A program made the translations under genes and the position numbers. Below, in pieces: positions 9,665 through 18,436 of a DNA stretch of 64,000 nucleotides. Location of the stretch: assembly GCA_964450305.1 (NCBI GenBank), contig CAYVFB010000006.1, forward strand, positions 1-64,000, given 5' to 3'. The stretch comes from JAAYJG01 sp964450305 (lineage in GTDB: Bacteria > Bacillota > Clostridia > DSM-8532). The notes below the pieces were generated by a model that saw nothing but the letters and a program-made list of their open reading frames with translations, did not search any database and was not told the origin of the DNA. Each line of letters starts with the position of its first letter. Position 1 is the first letter of the stretch.

Positions 9665-10460
9665 TGAAGACGCATCGAAAGAACAGCTTGAATATTTAAG
9701 AAAGGTGAAGGCACATAAAAGAATGATTTTCATTCTTCGCATATTGCTGCTGTTTGTGTTTTTCGCCCTGTGGGAGATAGCAACGCGTTTGAAGTGGATG
9801 GATTCTTTCATCTTCTCAAGCCCTGTCAGAATGATCAGCACTATTGCGCGCCTGACGGCTGACGGCAGCATTTATGAGCATGTTTTGACAACCTTGTGGG
9901 AAACGGTTGTGGGATTTGTGCTTGGAACCCTCGCGGGGATCCTGATTGCCATCATTTTATGGTCCTCCGACACTGTTTCAAAGGTACTGGAGCCCTATTT
10001 GGTCGTGGCAAACGCTCTGCCGAAAATTGCATTGGGCCCGGTGTTCATAGTTTGGCTGGGCGCGGGCCCGTTATCGATCATTACCGTTGCACTGACAGTA
10101 TCCCTCATTGTTACCGTATTGGAGGTATATACGGGGTTTCAGGAAGCTGATTCAGAGAAAATACGGCTTGTTCAAAGCTTTGGTGCAACACGCCGACAAA
10201 TCTTAACGAAGGTAATCCTTCCTTCATCCTTTCCCGTGATGATGAATGCATTGAAGGTGAATGTGGGGCTATCCTGGGTGGGCGTTATTGTGGGTGAGTT
10301 TCTTGTTTCAAGGGCTGGACTGGGTTATTTGATCGTATACGGCGGCCAGGTTTTCCAACTGGATCTGGTCATGACCAGCGTTCTGATTTTGTCTGTTTTA
10401 GCTGCTTTGATGTATTTCGGGGTTGAGCTTCTAGGAAAAGGGATCAGTAGAAACTATTAA
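9657..10460 (+). CDS. ABC transporter permease, SsuC type
   Basis: I chose ATG 9657, inside the end of the ATPase gene, because AAGGAG lies just upstream; the product is 267 residues. It has a long N-terminal cytoplasmic segment and about six membrane helices. The EAA-type loop for contact with the ATPase is around EADSEKIRLVQSFGATRRQ. The family imports small organic anions or thiamine precursors with an SsuA/NMT1-type binding protein, which is the next gene. Confidence 0.92.
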   Translation: MFDEDASKEQLEYLRKVKAHKRMIFILRILLLFVFFALWEIATRLKWMDSFIFSSPVRMISTIARLTADGSIYEHVLTTLWETVVGFVLGTLAGILIAIILWSSDTVSKVLEPYLVVANALPKIALGPVFIVWLGAGPLSIITVALTVSLIVTVLEVYTGFQEADSEKIRLVQSFGATRRQILTKVILPSSFPVMMNALKVNVGLSWVGVIVGEFLVSRAGLGYLIVYGGQVFQLDLVMTSVLILSVLAALMYFGVELLGKGISRNY

Positions 10461-10503
10461 GCTGCACTAAGATTTCTGAGTTCCATTGGGGGGGAATGAA
10501 GCT

Positions 10504-11493
10504 ATGAAATGGATCCGAATCATACTCGCATTAGCCCTGGTCGTCTTAATGCTTTTGCCAGGTTGCAGTACAAAGGAACTGAAGGAAATAACCCTGTGCG
10601 AAGTAACCCATTCCATCTTCTATGCACCTCAGTATGTGGCCATCAATAAGGGTTTTTTTGAGGAGGAAGGGTTAAAGGTTACACTGGTGAACGGTGCCGG
10701 TGCCGACAAGGTAATGACCGCGGTCTTGTCCGGCCAGGCGGATATCGGCTTTTCCGGACCGGAAGCCTGCATTTATGTGTACAATGAAGGAAAGGATGAT
10801 TATGGCGTTGTATTTGCCCAGTTGACAAAACGTGATGGTTCTTTTCTGGTTGGCAGAAAAGCCATGCCTGATTTCAAGTGGGAGGATGTGCGCGGTAAAA
10901 ACATCATCGGCGGAAGAAAGGGCGGAGTGCCTGAAATGACGCTGGAATATGTACTAAAGCAAAATAATATTATTCCCGGGAAAGACGTAGAAGTGGATAC
11001 CTCAGTGCAGTTTGCACTCATGGGCGGAGCGTTTCTGTCCGGGCAGGGAGACTATGTAACCTTGTTTGAACCGGTTGCATCCACCTTTGAAAGGGAAGGC
11101 ACAGGCCATATCGTCGCATCCATCGGGGCGGAAAGCGGAGAAATACCGTACACGGCTTACTATGCAAAAACGAGCTACATGGAAAAGAACCCGGAAATTA
11201 TTCAGGCCTTTACAAATGCGATTTACAAAGGCCAGCAATGGGTTGAAAATCACAGCAACAAAGAAGTGGCAGAAGCCCTGAAGGGAGCTTTTCCGGACAA
11301 CGACATGGAGCTGCTGGAAATGATTGTGAACCGCTATAAAACACAGGATGCCTGGAACAAGACGCCTGCTATGAAAGAAGAAGCATTCATGAAGCTGCAG
11401 CAAGTGATGCAGACGGCCGGAGAACTGAAGGAGCTTGCACCTTTTGACAAGCTTGTGGATAATACCTTCGCAGAAAAGGCTGCAAAAAAATAG
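10504..11493 (+). CDS. ABC transporter substrate-binding lipoprotein, NMT1/SsuA type
   Basis: The ATG at 10504 follows a GGGGGGAATG site and gives a 329-residue product with a lipoprotein signal peptide ending LPGCS. The mature part is a periplasmic-binding fold of the NMT1/THI5/SsuA family (EVTHSIFYAPQYVAINKGFF; GQADIGFSGPEA). Candidate ligands include sulfonates, nitrate, riboflavin or pyrimidine thiamine precursors; nothing in the sequence decides among them. It is the third gene of an ATPase-permease-binding protein operon and is followed by a terminator. Confidence 0.9.
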   Translation: MKWIRIILALALVVLMLLPGCSTKELKEITLCEVTHSIFYAPQYVAINKGFFEEEGLKVTLVNGAGADKVMTAVLSGQADIGFSGPEACIYVYNEGKDDYGVVFAQLTKRDGSFLVGRKAMPDFKWEDVRGKNIIGGRKGGVPEMTLEYVLKQNNIIPGKDVEVDTSVQFALMGGAFLSGQGDYVTLFEPVASTFEREGTGHIVASIGAESGEIPYTAYYAKTSYMEKNPEIIQAFTNAIYKGQQWVENHSNKEVAEALKGAFPDNDMELLEMIVNRYKTQDAWNKTPAMKEEAFMKLQQVMQTAGELKELAPFDKLVDNTFAEKAAKK

Positions 11494-11529
11494 AACCCAA
11501 TATCAACCGGCAATATTTCATAAATAAAA

Positions 11530-11568
11530 AGCGGCATTCCCATCAATAAAAAGAATGCCGCTATTCTT
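11530..11568 (+). terminator. Rho-independent terminator of ABC operon
   Basis: A 10-bp stem AGCGGCATTC (11530-11539) and GAATGCCGCT (11553-11562) has a 13-base A-rich loop and is followed by ATTCTTT. Confidence 0.75.
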
Positions 11569-11708
11569 TATTCTAATGCAAGGTTTGGCAGGGTATTCCT
11601 AAATCATGAGTAAGCCCCTTCTTTTGTGGGAACTCTTCAGGACATTCATCAACAAAGTTGCGTGTGGTGAGCCTGTCTCTTCTTATGCAAAAACCCATCC
11701 GCGCTGCA

Positions 11709-12305
11709 TTACATCAACAGCATCACAAGACCCTGCAGAATTCCAATCAGAAAACCCAGAATAGCACCCAGGTATTCAATGAAACGCAATTCCTTGTTGA
11801 CTACCCCGATGACAATGCTCTCAAACGAAAGCAGATCCAGGGATTCAATCTTTTCGGCAACCTTATCCGAAATAGCCAGGTTCTCGGTAGCGTGGGTGAC
11901 CATATTGCCAATCATCTCACGAATATAGCGATCACCATCCTTGGCCATAAACAGCTCCAGCTGCTTTTTGATGGTTCTATCGGTGAAACCATGCAGGAAA
12001 GCCGGAAACTTGTCTTTAAGGATTCTCACAACATTTAAGACAATGGAATCCTTCAGGTGTGCGATATCCTTATCCTGAACCAGGCTTCCCATCAGTTCTT
12101 CAGGCTTCAACAGCTTGCTTTCAATCACCTTGCCGATGGATACCGCCAAATCCTTTTTTCTTGCCGGCAGCAGCCCCTGAAGCTTCAGCCCGAAGGGCAG
12201 CTTCACCGGGTTCATCGGGCGGAACAGCATCTTAACGGCAATCATGTTGGTAACCCAGCCGATAAACCCCCCAATTAACGCCAATATGAATAGTTTTAAC
12301 AGCAT
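11709..12305 (-). CDS. DUF445 family membrane protein
   Basis: A 198-residue protein with an N-terminal helix carrying the DUF445 hallmark GGFIGWVTNMIAVKMLFRP (residues about 12-30) and a C-terminal hydrophobic helix (AILGFLIGILQGLVMLLM). The middle is amphipathic and charged. GGAGGC precedes the ATG. The family (YheB/YqfC-like in Firmicutes) is membrane-anchored and of unknown role. It is a single-gene unit that converges with the ABC operon. Confidence 0.85.
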   Translation of the reverse strand: MLLKLFILALIGGFIGWVTNMIAVKMLFRPMNPVKLPFGLKLQGLLPARKKDLAVSIGKVIESKLLKPEELMGSLVQDKDIAHLKDSIVLNVVRILKDKFPAFLHGFTDRTIKKQLELFMAKDGDRYIREMIGNMVTHATENLAISDKVAEKIESLDLLSFESIVIGVVNKELRFIEYLGAILGFLIGILQGLVMLLM

Positions 12306-12803
12306 AATGCCTCCATTGTTATTTGAATTTCTTATGAGTATAACATGATTTCCTGTATGAACCCAAAATCATGACAGGCATAATAACCTCCAACTCGGTA
12401 TTTTTGCATGGAAACCATGATTTACTCATAATATCATGCATATTTGCTTATTGGAATGGGTTTCTGAAGTGAAATCATAACACAGAATCATTAGAACGGC
12501 ATTAAAAAATCATGTGTTCTTCATGAACTTCGGTGGTTTCGATGATTTCCTTTTTCAACACCTTTCCAATCAAATATACGATAGCAGTTCAAAATAAACT
12601 GAAAAAACAACGGCAAAATCAAAATAATCTTTTTTTCCTCACGATAAACCGTTACAATGGGTATATGGAATTCCATGCGGAGGTATCCTGAAAAACCGAT
12701 ACAAGAGCAAAAACATGCTTAAAGGCTGTATTGGGATACTCCGTCTTTTTTACGGTTACAGCAGGAAATGCGTTTATCATTGAATAGAAAGTGATGGTAT
12801 CTG
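12306..12803. other. 498-bp intergenic region, no gene seen
   Basis: AT-rich spacer between divergent genes. It contains several CATGATTT/AATCATG-like words (about 12344-12375 and 12416-12440), but no open frame with a ribosome binding site and no RNA gene that I can recognise. Confidence 0.5.
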
Positions 12804-13739
12804 ATGAGCTATAAGAAGTTTTCTGATTATCTGATAGAGGTTTATGGCCAGAAGGTTTATAAAATACCGGTTAACCTGCCTGCCACATGCCCAAACCGGG
12901 ACGGCCTGTTAAGTTGCGAAGGATGTACCTTTTGCGGTGAAGAAGGGGCGGGCTTTGAAAGCCTGTCGCCATTGCTGTCGGTGGAAGAGCAGCTTAAAAA
13001 AAATATCGCCTATATATCTGAAAAATATCATGCCCGGAAATTTATCGCCTATTTTCAGAATTACTCAAACACCTATTTCCCTTTGGATGTTTTCCGTTCT
13101 TACCTGGAACAGGCCTGTATCCCGGATGTTGTTGCGCTGTATATCTCCACCAGGCCCGATTGCCTGAACAACCAGTATTACGAAATCATGGCCGAAATCA
13201 AAGAAAGGTATTCGGTGGACATTGTGGTGGAGATCGGGCTTCAGACGGTTAATTATCACACATTGAAGGAGTTGAACCGGGGCCATGGCCTGGCCGAGTT
13301 TATTGACGCCGTCAACAGGGCAAAAACCTACGGTTTGAAAACCTGTGCCCATATGATCACCGATCTTCCGATGGATACTCTGGAAGATGTTGTGGAAGGG
13401 GCAAAAATCCTGTCAGCCCTAAGGGTGGATCAGGTGAAATGTCATTCGCTGTATATTCTGAAGCAGACAAAAATGGGAGAAATGTTTCAGCAGGGGCTTT
13501 TGCAGCCTGCTTCCATGGAAACCTTTATCGACAGAACCATCACCTTTCTGGAATACCTGTCACCTCAGATTGTCATTCAAAGGCTGATTGGAAGGGCTCC
13601 GGAGGAAAGAAGCCTGTTTTGCAGCTGGGATACCAGCTGGTGGAAGGTTGTTGAGCTGATTGAGCAGAAAATGATGCGCGAACGCCGTTACCAGGGAAAG
13701 CTGTTTCATTACCTGAACGGCGCGGTGTGCGCACGATAA
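12804..13739 (+). CDS. yhcC: TIGR01212-type radical SAM protein (YhcC)
   Basis: A 311-residue radical SAM enzyme. The cluster-binding cysteines lie near residues 31-47 in the spaced form CPNRDGLLSCEGCTFC, the arrangement of the YhcC/TIGR01212 group rather than the plain CxxxCxxC. Downstream are the conserved STRPDCL, EIGLQTVNYHTLKELNRGH and HMITDLPMDT segments. The reaction is not firmly known; relatives are linked to tRNA or ribosomal modification. It lies 16 bp before trmFO, which supports an RNA-modification link. Confidence 0.88.
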   Translation: MSYKKFSDYLIEVYGQKVYKIPVNLPATCPNRDGLLSCEGCTFCGEEGAGFESLSPLLSVEEQLKKNIAYISEKYHARKFIAYFQNYSNTYFPLDVFRSYLEQACIPDVVALYISTRPDCLNNQYYEIMAEIKERYSVDIVVEIGLQTVNYHTLKELNRGHGLAEFIDAVNRAKTYGLKTCAHMITDLPMDTLEDVVEGAKILSALRVDQVKCHSLYILKQTKMGEMFQQGLLQPASMETFIDRTITFLEYLSPQIVIQRLIGRAPEERSLFCSWDTSWWKVVELIEQKMMRERRYQGKLFHYLNGAVCAR

Positions 13740-13755
13740 ACGGGAGGGACATCCC

Positions 13756-15096
13756 TTGGAAAGAATCAATGTTATCGGTGCCGGGCTAGCCGGCTGTGAA
13801 GCCGCCTGGCAGATCGCACAGCGCGGGGGAAAGGTTTCATTATATGAAATGAAGCCGGGGAAAAAATCTCCCGCACACCATCTTGACACATACGCCGAGC
13901 TGGTTTGCTCCAATTCTCTGCGCTCAAACCAGCTTGAAAATGCAGTGGGGCTTCTGAAAGAAGAGTTACGGCGCATGGGCTCGGTTGTTTTGCTGTGTGC
14001 CGATGAAAATGCTGTTCCTGCAGGCGGTGCTCTGGCAGTGGACAGACAAAGTTTTTCGGAATGTGTGACGGCGAAAATCAAAAACCACCCGAATATCCAG
14101 GTGATCCATCAGGAAGTAACCACCATAAACCCGGATCAATTTACGATTATCGCCACCGGCCCACTGACATCGGATGCATTATCCGAAGAGATTGCCGGCA
14201 TTATCGGTCAGGAGGCTTTGAGCTTTTTTGATGCGGCAGCACCCATTGTCAAGGCGGAAACCATTAACATGAACAAGGCATTTTCGGCCTCGCGTTATGA
14301 AAAGGGTGCTGATGATTATATTAACTGCCCCCTGTCGAGGGAGGAATATCTGAGGTTCCATCAGGCTCTTGTGACGGCAGAGCCTGCGCCCGTAAAGGAT
14401 TTTGAACAAAAGCTGATCTTTGAAGGCTGCATGCCCATCGAGATCATGGCCCAGCGCGGTGTGGACACGCTTCGGTACGGGCCTATGAAGCCCGTGGGGC
14501 TTACCAATCCTCATACCGGAACCGAGCCCTATTCCGTGGTGCAATTGCGCCAGGATAACCGGGAGGGCACTTTGTACAACCTTGTAGGTTTCCAGACACA
14601 TCTGAAATGGCCGGAACAAAAAAGGGTGTTTTCGATGATTCCAGGGCTGGAAGAGGCTGAATTCGCCCGGTATGGCGTCATGCACCGCAATACCTTTATC
14701 AATTCCCCGAAACTGCTTACACCCGTATATCGCTTCAGGAAACGGAACAATCTGTTCTTTGCCGGGCAGATTACCGGGGTGGAGGGATATGTGGAATCAG
14801 CCGCATCAGGCCTGGTCGCGGGGATCAATGCCTTCAGGTCTGCCATGGGTTCAGGTGAGCTGGCGTTTCCGAACAGCACGGCCATCGGTGCATTGGCATA
14901 TTATGTGTCCACATCTTCAATGGGACATTTTGAACCGATGAACATCAACTATGGGATCATGACTACCGATTCAGGCGGGTCTGAACAAGCAAAAGGAAAG
15001 CGCGGCAGAGCTGCTGTAAATCAAAACAAGCGGGAGAAATATCTGAGGACAGCAAACAAATCGTTGGAAATTATCGAATCTCTTAAAGACAAATAG
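13756..15096 (+). CDS. trmFO: Methylenetetrahydrofolate-tRNA-(uracil-54-C5)-methyltransferase
   Basis: The TTG start at 13756 is preceded by GGGAGGGA and gives 446 residues, the usual length. An N-terminal FAD-binding Rossmann motif VIGAGLAGCEAAW is followed by the conserved YAELVCSNSLRSNQL, GCMPIEIMAQRG, FQTHLKWPEQ and FFAGQITGVEGYVESAASG segments. The enzyme makes ribothymidine at position 54 of tRNA using methylene-folate and FADH2, the Firmicute alternative to SAM-dependent TrmA. Confidence 0.96.
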   Translation: MERINVIGAGLAGCEAAWQIAQRGGKVSLYEMKPGKKSPAHHLDTYAELVCSNSLRSNQLENAVGLLKEELRRMGSVVLLCADENAVPAGGALAVDRQSFSECVTAKIKNHPNIQVIHQEVTTINPDQFTIIATGPLTSDALSEEIAGIIGQEALSFFDAAAPIVKAETINMNKAFSASRYEKGADDYINCPLSREEYLRFHQALVTAEPAPVKDFEQKLIFEGCMPIEIMAQRGVDTLRYGPMKPVGLTNPHTGTEPYSVVQLRQDNREGTLYNLVGFQTHLKWPEQKRVFSMIPGLEEAEFARYGVMHRNTFINSPKLLTPVYRFRKRNNLFFAGQITGVEGYVESAASGLVAGINAFRSAMGSGELAFPNSTAIGALAYYVSTSSMGHFEPMNINYGIMTTDSGGSEQAKGKRGRAAVNQNKREKYLRTANKSLEIIESLKDK

Positions 15097-15283
15097 GAGA
15101 GAAAAACGTATATCCATATAGATATCTGCTAAAACGTATTCCGTTAAGCAAAGATGAAAAAATGCACGGTATTATCAGAAAATCACGTATTTCAAACATA
15201 AAACAACGGTTTTAAGTTTTTTATGTATGTAATAGAATGACTTTCGAGTGAATACAGTCAAGAATAATTATGGAGGGGTTAGG

Positions 15284-16243
15284 ATGAAGAAATTGTCAAA
15301 GTCCTTAATTCTGCTGTCGGTACTGGTTGCAGCAGGACTATGGCTTGCTACGGGTTTTTACACATTGAAATCCGATGGCGGCGAGCAGGCGGTGATTACC
15401 AGGTTCGGCAGGTCTGTCAGCGTTGAAACTGAAGCGGGGCTGAAATGGCATTTGCCCGCGCCGATAGAAAAGGCTGAAATTGTGAAATGCGATGTGCTGC
15501 GAAGCATGGAGTTTGGTTATCAAACGACTTCGGTGGGGGGAACCGACTCACAGTCTTCATTTACGGTGAATCCATACGAAGCGTTGATGATTTCAGGGGA
15601 TGAAAACCTGGTTAATGCAGAGACCGTCGTGCAATACAGAATTGTCAATGTAAAGGATTACCTTTTTAATGTGAACGATCCGGATAACACCCTTCGTATC
15701 GCTGCTGAATCATCCATTCGCAGGGTTGTAGCCAACCACACGATGGATGATGTGCTGACGGATCAAAAGGATCTGATCCAAACAAAAATCATGCAGGATC
15801 TCGAGGAAGTCTGTAACCAGTATCAGATGGGGGTTGATATCACACAGGTTTACCTGCAGGCGGTTTATGCTCCTTCTGCAGTTGAGGAAGCCTTCAATGA
15901 CGTCATCAAGGCCAGGGAAGATAAAAACAGGTTCATTAACGAGGCGAATAAAAGTAGAAATGAAATTGTTCCCGCGGCCGAAGGAAATGCGGCAGAAATG
16001 CTGAACAAGGCCAATGCCTATAAGGAAAAACGCATTGCCGAAGCACGGGGTGATGTGGAGAACTTCAAGCAGGTATTCAATAATTACGAGCTGGGCAAGG
16101 AGGTTACCCGCACCAGAATGTATCTGGAAACCATGCAGGATGTGCTTCCAAATGCAAAAATCTTTATTATGGACAGCGATGACAACACCTTGAAGTTCCT
16201 GCCGATTAACGGCTCAACGATTGAACAGGGAGGTTTGGATTAA
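15284..16243 (+). CDS. hflK: SPFH-domain membrane protease modulator HflK
   Basis: The ATG at 15284 has a GGAGGGGTTAGG site and yields 319 residues. One N-terminal membrane helix precedes an SPFH/band-7 domain (GEQAVITRFGR, then LKWHLPAPIEKAEIVK) and a charged C-terminal coiled coil (about residues 210-285). HflK pairs with HflC to form a ring that restrains the membrane protease FtsH. The hflC gene starts one base after the stop region, so the two are translationally coupled. The Gly-rich N-terminus of proteobacterial HflK is missing, as usual in Firmicutes. Confidence 0.88.
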   Translation: MKKLSKSLILLSVLVAAGLWLATGFYTLKSDGGEQAVITRFGRSVSVETEAGLKWHLPAPIEKAEIVKCDVLRSMEFGYQTTSVGGTDSQSSFTVNPYEALMISGDENLVNAETVVQYRIVNVKDYLFNVNDPDNTLRIAAESSIRRVVANHTMDDVLTDQKDLIQTKIMQDLEEVCNQYQMGVDITQVYLQAVYAPSAVEEAFNDVIKAREDKNRFINEANKSRNEIVPAAEGNAAEMLNKANAYKEKRIAEARGDVENFKQVFNNYELGKEVTRTRMYLETMQDVLPNAKIFIMDSDDNTLKFLPINGSTIEQGGLD

Positions 16244-17253
16244 TGGAACAGAACAGCCAATTCAACGGCACGAACAATAAAAAAGTCATCGATCTGGATC
16301 AGGATAAAATGAAGGGATTTTTCAAAACGATCGCATATATCGTCGGTGGTTTTGTGGTATTGCTGATATTATTCAATCTTTTTACTTTTCGCGTGGATGA
16401 GCGTGAACAGGTGATCGTCACCCAGTTTGACAAGATTATCCGGGTGATCGCGGATGACGCGTCTGAACCATCCTATGAAGCCTTAAGGCAGGACAATAAT
16501 TATAGAAATATTAAGATCCTGGAAGGCAAGGGCTTGTTCTTCAAGCTGCCCTTCATTCAAAAAACAAAGGCCTTTTCCAACCAGCTTCTCACTTACGATA
16601 CTCCTCCGGAAGAGGTTTTCACACTGGATAAGAAAACCATTGTTTTAGACAATTTTGCGCAATGGGAAATTGTCAACCCGGTGCTTTTCATGCAAAACAT
16701 GGGCAACACTCCTGCCGCTCACCAGCGTATTGACGAAAACATCTATTCAAAGCTGCGGGAGGAAATTGGCCGAATAGAAGCAGCAAAGCTTGTAACCGAC
16801 AAGGAGTATGTGGAAGAAATGCTGATCCGGGTAAAGGATTATGTCAATAGCATGCTTCAATCCTCGGGAATCAGGGTTGACGATGTCCGCATCAAACGAA
16901 CCGAATATCCTGAAGATACCTATCAAAACATTTTCGAGCAGATGCGATCCGAGCGTCAGGCGGTTGCCACCGAATACCGGTCTGCAGGAATGAAGGAAGC
17001 GCAGAGCATTCGCTCCGAGGCCGAAAAGGAGGCCACGATCATCGAGGCAAAGGCATACGAGCAGGCTCAGAAGCTGCGCGGTGAGGGGGATGCCGAGGCG
17101 CTGAAGATCTATGCCGAGGCATATAACCGTGATCCGGAATTTTATGCCTTCTGGCAAACCCTGCAAACCTACAAGGACGTCATCGACAAAGATACGACCA
17201 TCATTATCAGCCCGGATTCGGAATTTGCCAAATACATCTACCAGAAGGATTAA
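16243..17253 (+). CDS. hflC: SPFH-domain membrane protease modulator HflC
   Basis: A 336-residue protein with one membrane helix (about residues 26-46), an SPFH domain (DEREQVIVTQFDKIIRVI; KGLFFKLPFIQKTKAF) and a long coiled coil with the Ala/Glu-rich EAEKEATIIEAKAYEQAQK segment. It ends in the conserved FYAFWQTLQTYKD region characteristic of HflC. The ATG overlaps the last base of hflK and a GGGAGG site lies within the end of hflK. It forms the inner-membrane HflKC complex with its neighbour. Confidence 0.9.
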   Translation: MEQNSQFNGTNNKKVIDLDQDKMKGFFKTIAYIVGGFVVLLILFNLFTFRVDEREQVIVTQFDKIIRVIADDASEPSYEALRQDNNYRNIKILEGKGLFFKLPFIQKTKAFSNQLLTYDTPPEEVFTLDKKTIVLDNFAQWEIVNPVLFMQNMGNTPAAHQRIDENIYSKLREEIGRIEAAKLVTDKEYVEEMLIRVKDYVNSMLQSSGIRVDDVRIKRTEYPEDTYQNIFEQMRSERQAVATEYRSAGMKEAQSIRSEAEKEATIIEAKAYEQAQKLRGEGDAEALKIYAEAYNRDPEFYAFWQTLQTYKDVIDKDTTIIISPDSEFAKYIYQKD

Positions 17254-17294
17254 CTTTTGTAATCAAATCAGATCTGGAAACAGGTAAGCCCGAA

Positions 17295-17324
17295 CAGGGA
17301 GGCTTTGCCGAAACAGCCTCCCTG
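17295..17324. terminator. Hairpin between convergent hflC and lipid kinase genes
   Basis: A perfect 10-bp stem CAGGGAGGCT (17295-17304) and AGCCTCCCTG (17315-17324) has a 10-base loop but no clear T-run. It may act as a bidirectional terminator. Confidence 0.5.
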
Positions 17325-17338
17325 GGGACGGGTTTCGG

Positions 17339-18229
17339 CTACGAAGGGGTAAACATTTTTATCCCCGGATGGATGCATTGTACCTTGATAGGGAGTACGG
17401 TTCCTTTTTCACCATCTACGCTGATTTGAAGTTGTTTGTCCGACTGGATGCGTGCCTCCCTGGCTCTGAGGTGAATGATATGCTTGCCGCCTGCAAGCTC
17501 GTTGGCCATCATTTTCATGAAAACACCGGCTAGCTCCATCGGTCTGGCGTTCCTGAACAGAAGAATATCGATCAGGCCGTCTTCAATATCCGCATCCTTG
17601 AAGAAGTTTGAAAAGCCCGCTACATTCTTTCCATTCAGAACCAGAAACAGGATCACTTTCTCCTCCAGGTGGTTGTCTTCAATATCCACGGTGAGATTAA
17701 ACACCTCGATTTTCTGCAGCTGGTCCAGGGCTTTCAAGTAGTAGGCTACAGGCCCCAGGTTTTTTTTCAGATCCGTTTTTGTATTGAAGGAAACATTGGC
17801 GAAGATGCCTCCTCCAAGGTTGCCCATAAAATAATGGTGATCATTGATACAGCCGGCATCCACATGCCTTGTGTTCCCCGCGAGCACCATGTCTGTCCAG
17901 GGTTCGAGGTCACAGGGCATTCCGATATTACGGGCAAAATCGTTGCAGGTGCCGCCTGGGAAAACACCCAGGGGAAGGTTGATTCCATTTTTTAGTATCA
18001 GGTTTACCATAAAGTTCAAACTGCCATCACCGCCGAAAAGCAGGATGAAATCATACTGCTGCGAATGAATCAGCGCCAGAATATCTTCCCCGGTGCACTC
18101 CTTCTGGAACATCCGGTAGGACGTCAGGCAGATGTCATAGGCCTGAAACCTCTGTATAATGTAATCCAGCCGGGATGGAATGCTTTGATCACCTGATCTC
18201 GGATTATAAATAAGAAGCCCTTTTGTCAT
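17339..18229 (-). CDS. Diacylglycerol/sphingosine kinase-family lipid kinase (YegS-like)
   Basis: A 296-residue protein with the lipid-kinase catalytic signature GGDGSLNFMVN near residue 67 and GVFPGGTCNDFARN near residue 98. The C-terminal domain carries a DG-rich FFKDADIEDGLIDILL segment. No membrane segment is present, so it is a soluble enzyme that acts at the membrane and phosphorylates a diacylglycerol-like lipid (exact substrate unknown). GGAGGA precedes the ATG. It is monocistronic and divergent from the double AAA+ gene. Confidence 0.88.
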   Translation of the reverse strand: MTKGLLIYNPRSGDQSIPSRLDYIIQRFQAYDICLTSYRMFQKECTGEDILALIHSQQYDFILLFGGDGSLNFMVNLILKNGINLPLGVFPGGTCNDFARNIGMPCDLEPWTDMVLAGNTRHVDAGCINDHHYFMGNLGGGIFANVSFNTKTDLKKNLGPVAYYLKALDQLQKIEVFNLTVDIEDNHLEEKVILFLVLNGKNVAGFSNFFKDADIEDGLIDILLFRNARPMELAGVFMKMMANELAGGKHIIHLRAREARIQSDKQLQISVDGEKGTVLPIKVQCIHPGIKMFTPS

Positions 18230-18436
18230 GTTTCCTCCCGATGGGGTATTTACCGTTACAGGTCAGACCTTCCGGGAAAGTCCGCGGGTAGCCCGGGTGA
18301 TTTGAATTTGCTGCGCCTGCTTACCTGTGAACAGTGTTTTATTTTAACCAGTAGTTTCATAGTTATCATGGAATATCACAAACAATCGTGATAGAATAAT
18401 CATGTTGTAAAAACCAACCAGACAAGGAGAAGAACA

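Noticed and set aside
13560..14081. Minus-strand 173-codon frame across the yhcC-trmFO junction
   Set aside because: It overlaps two well-supported genes and shows no domain or ribosome binding site.
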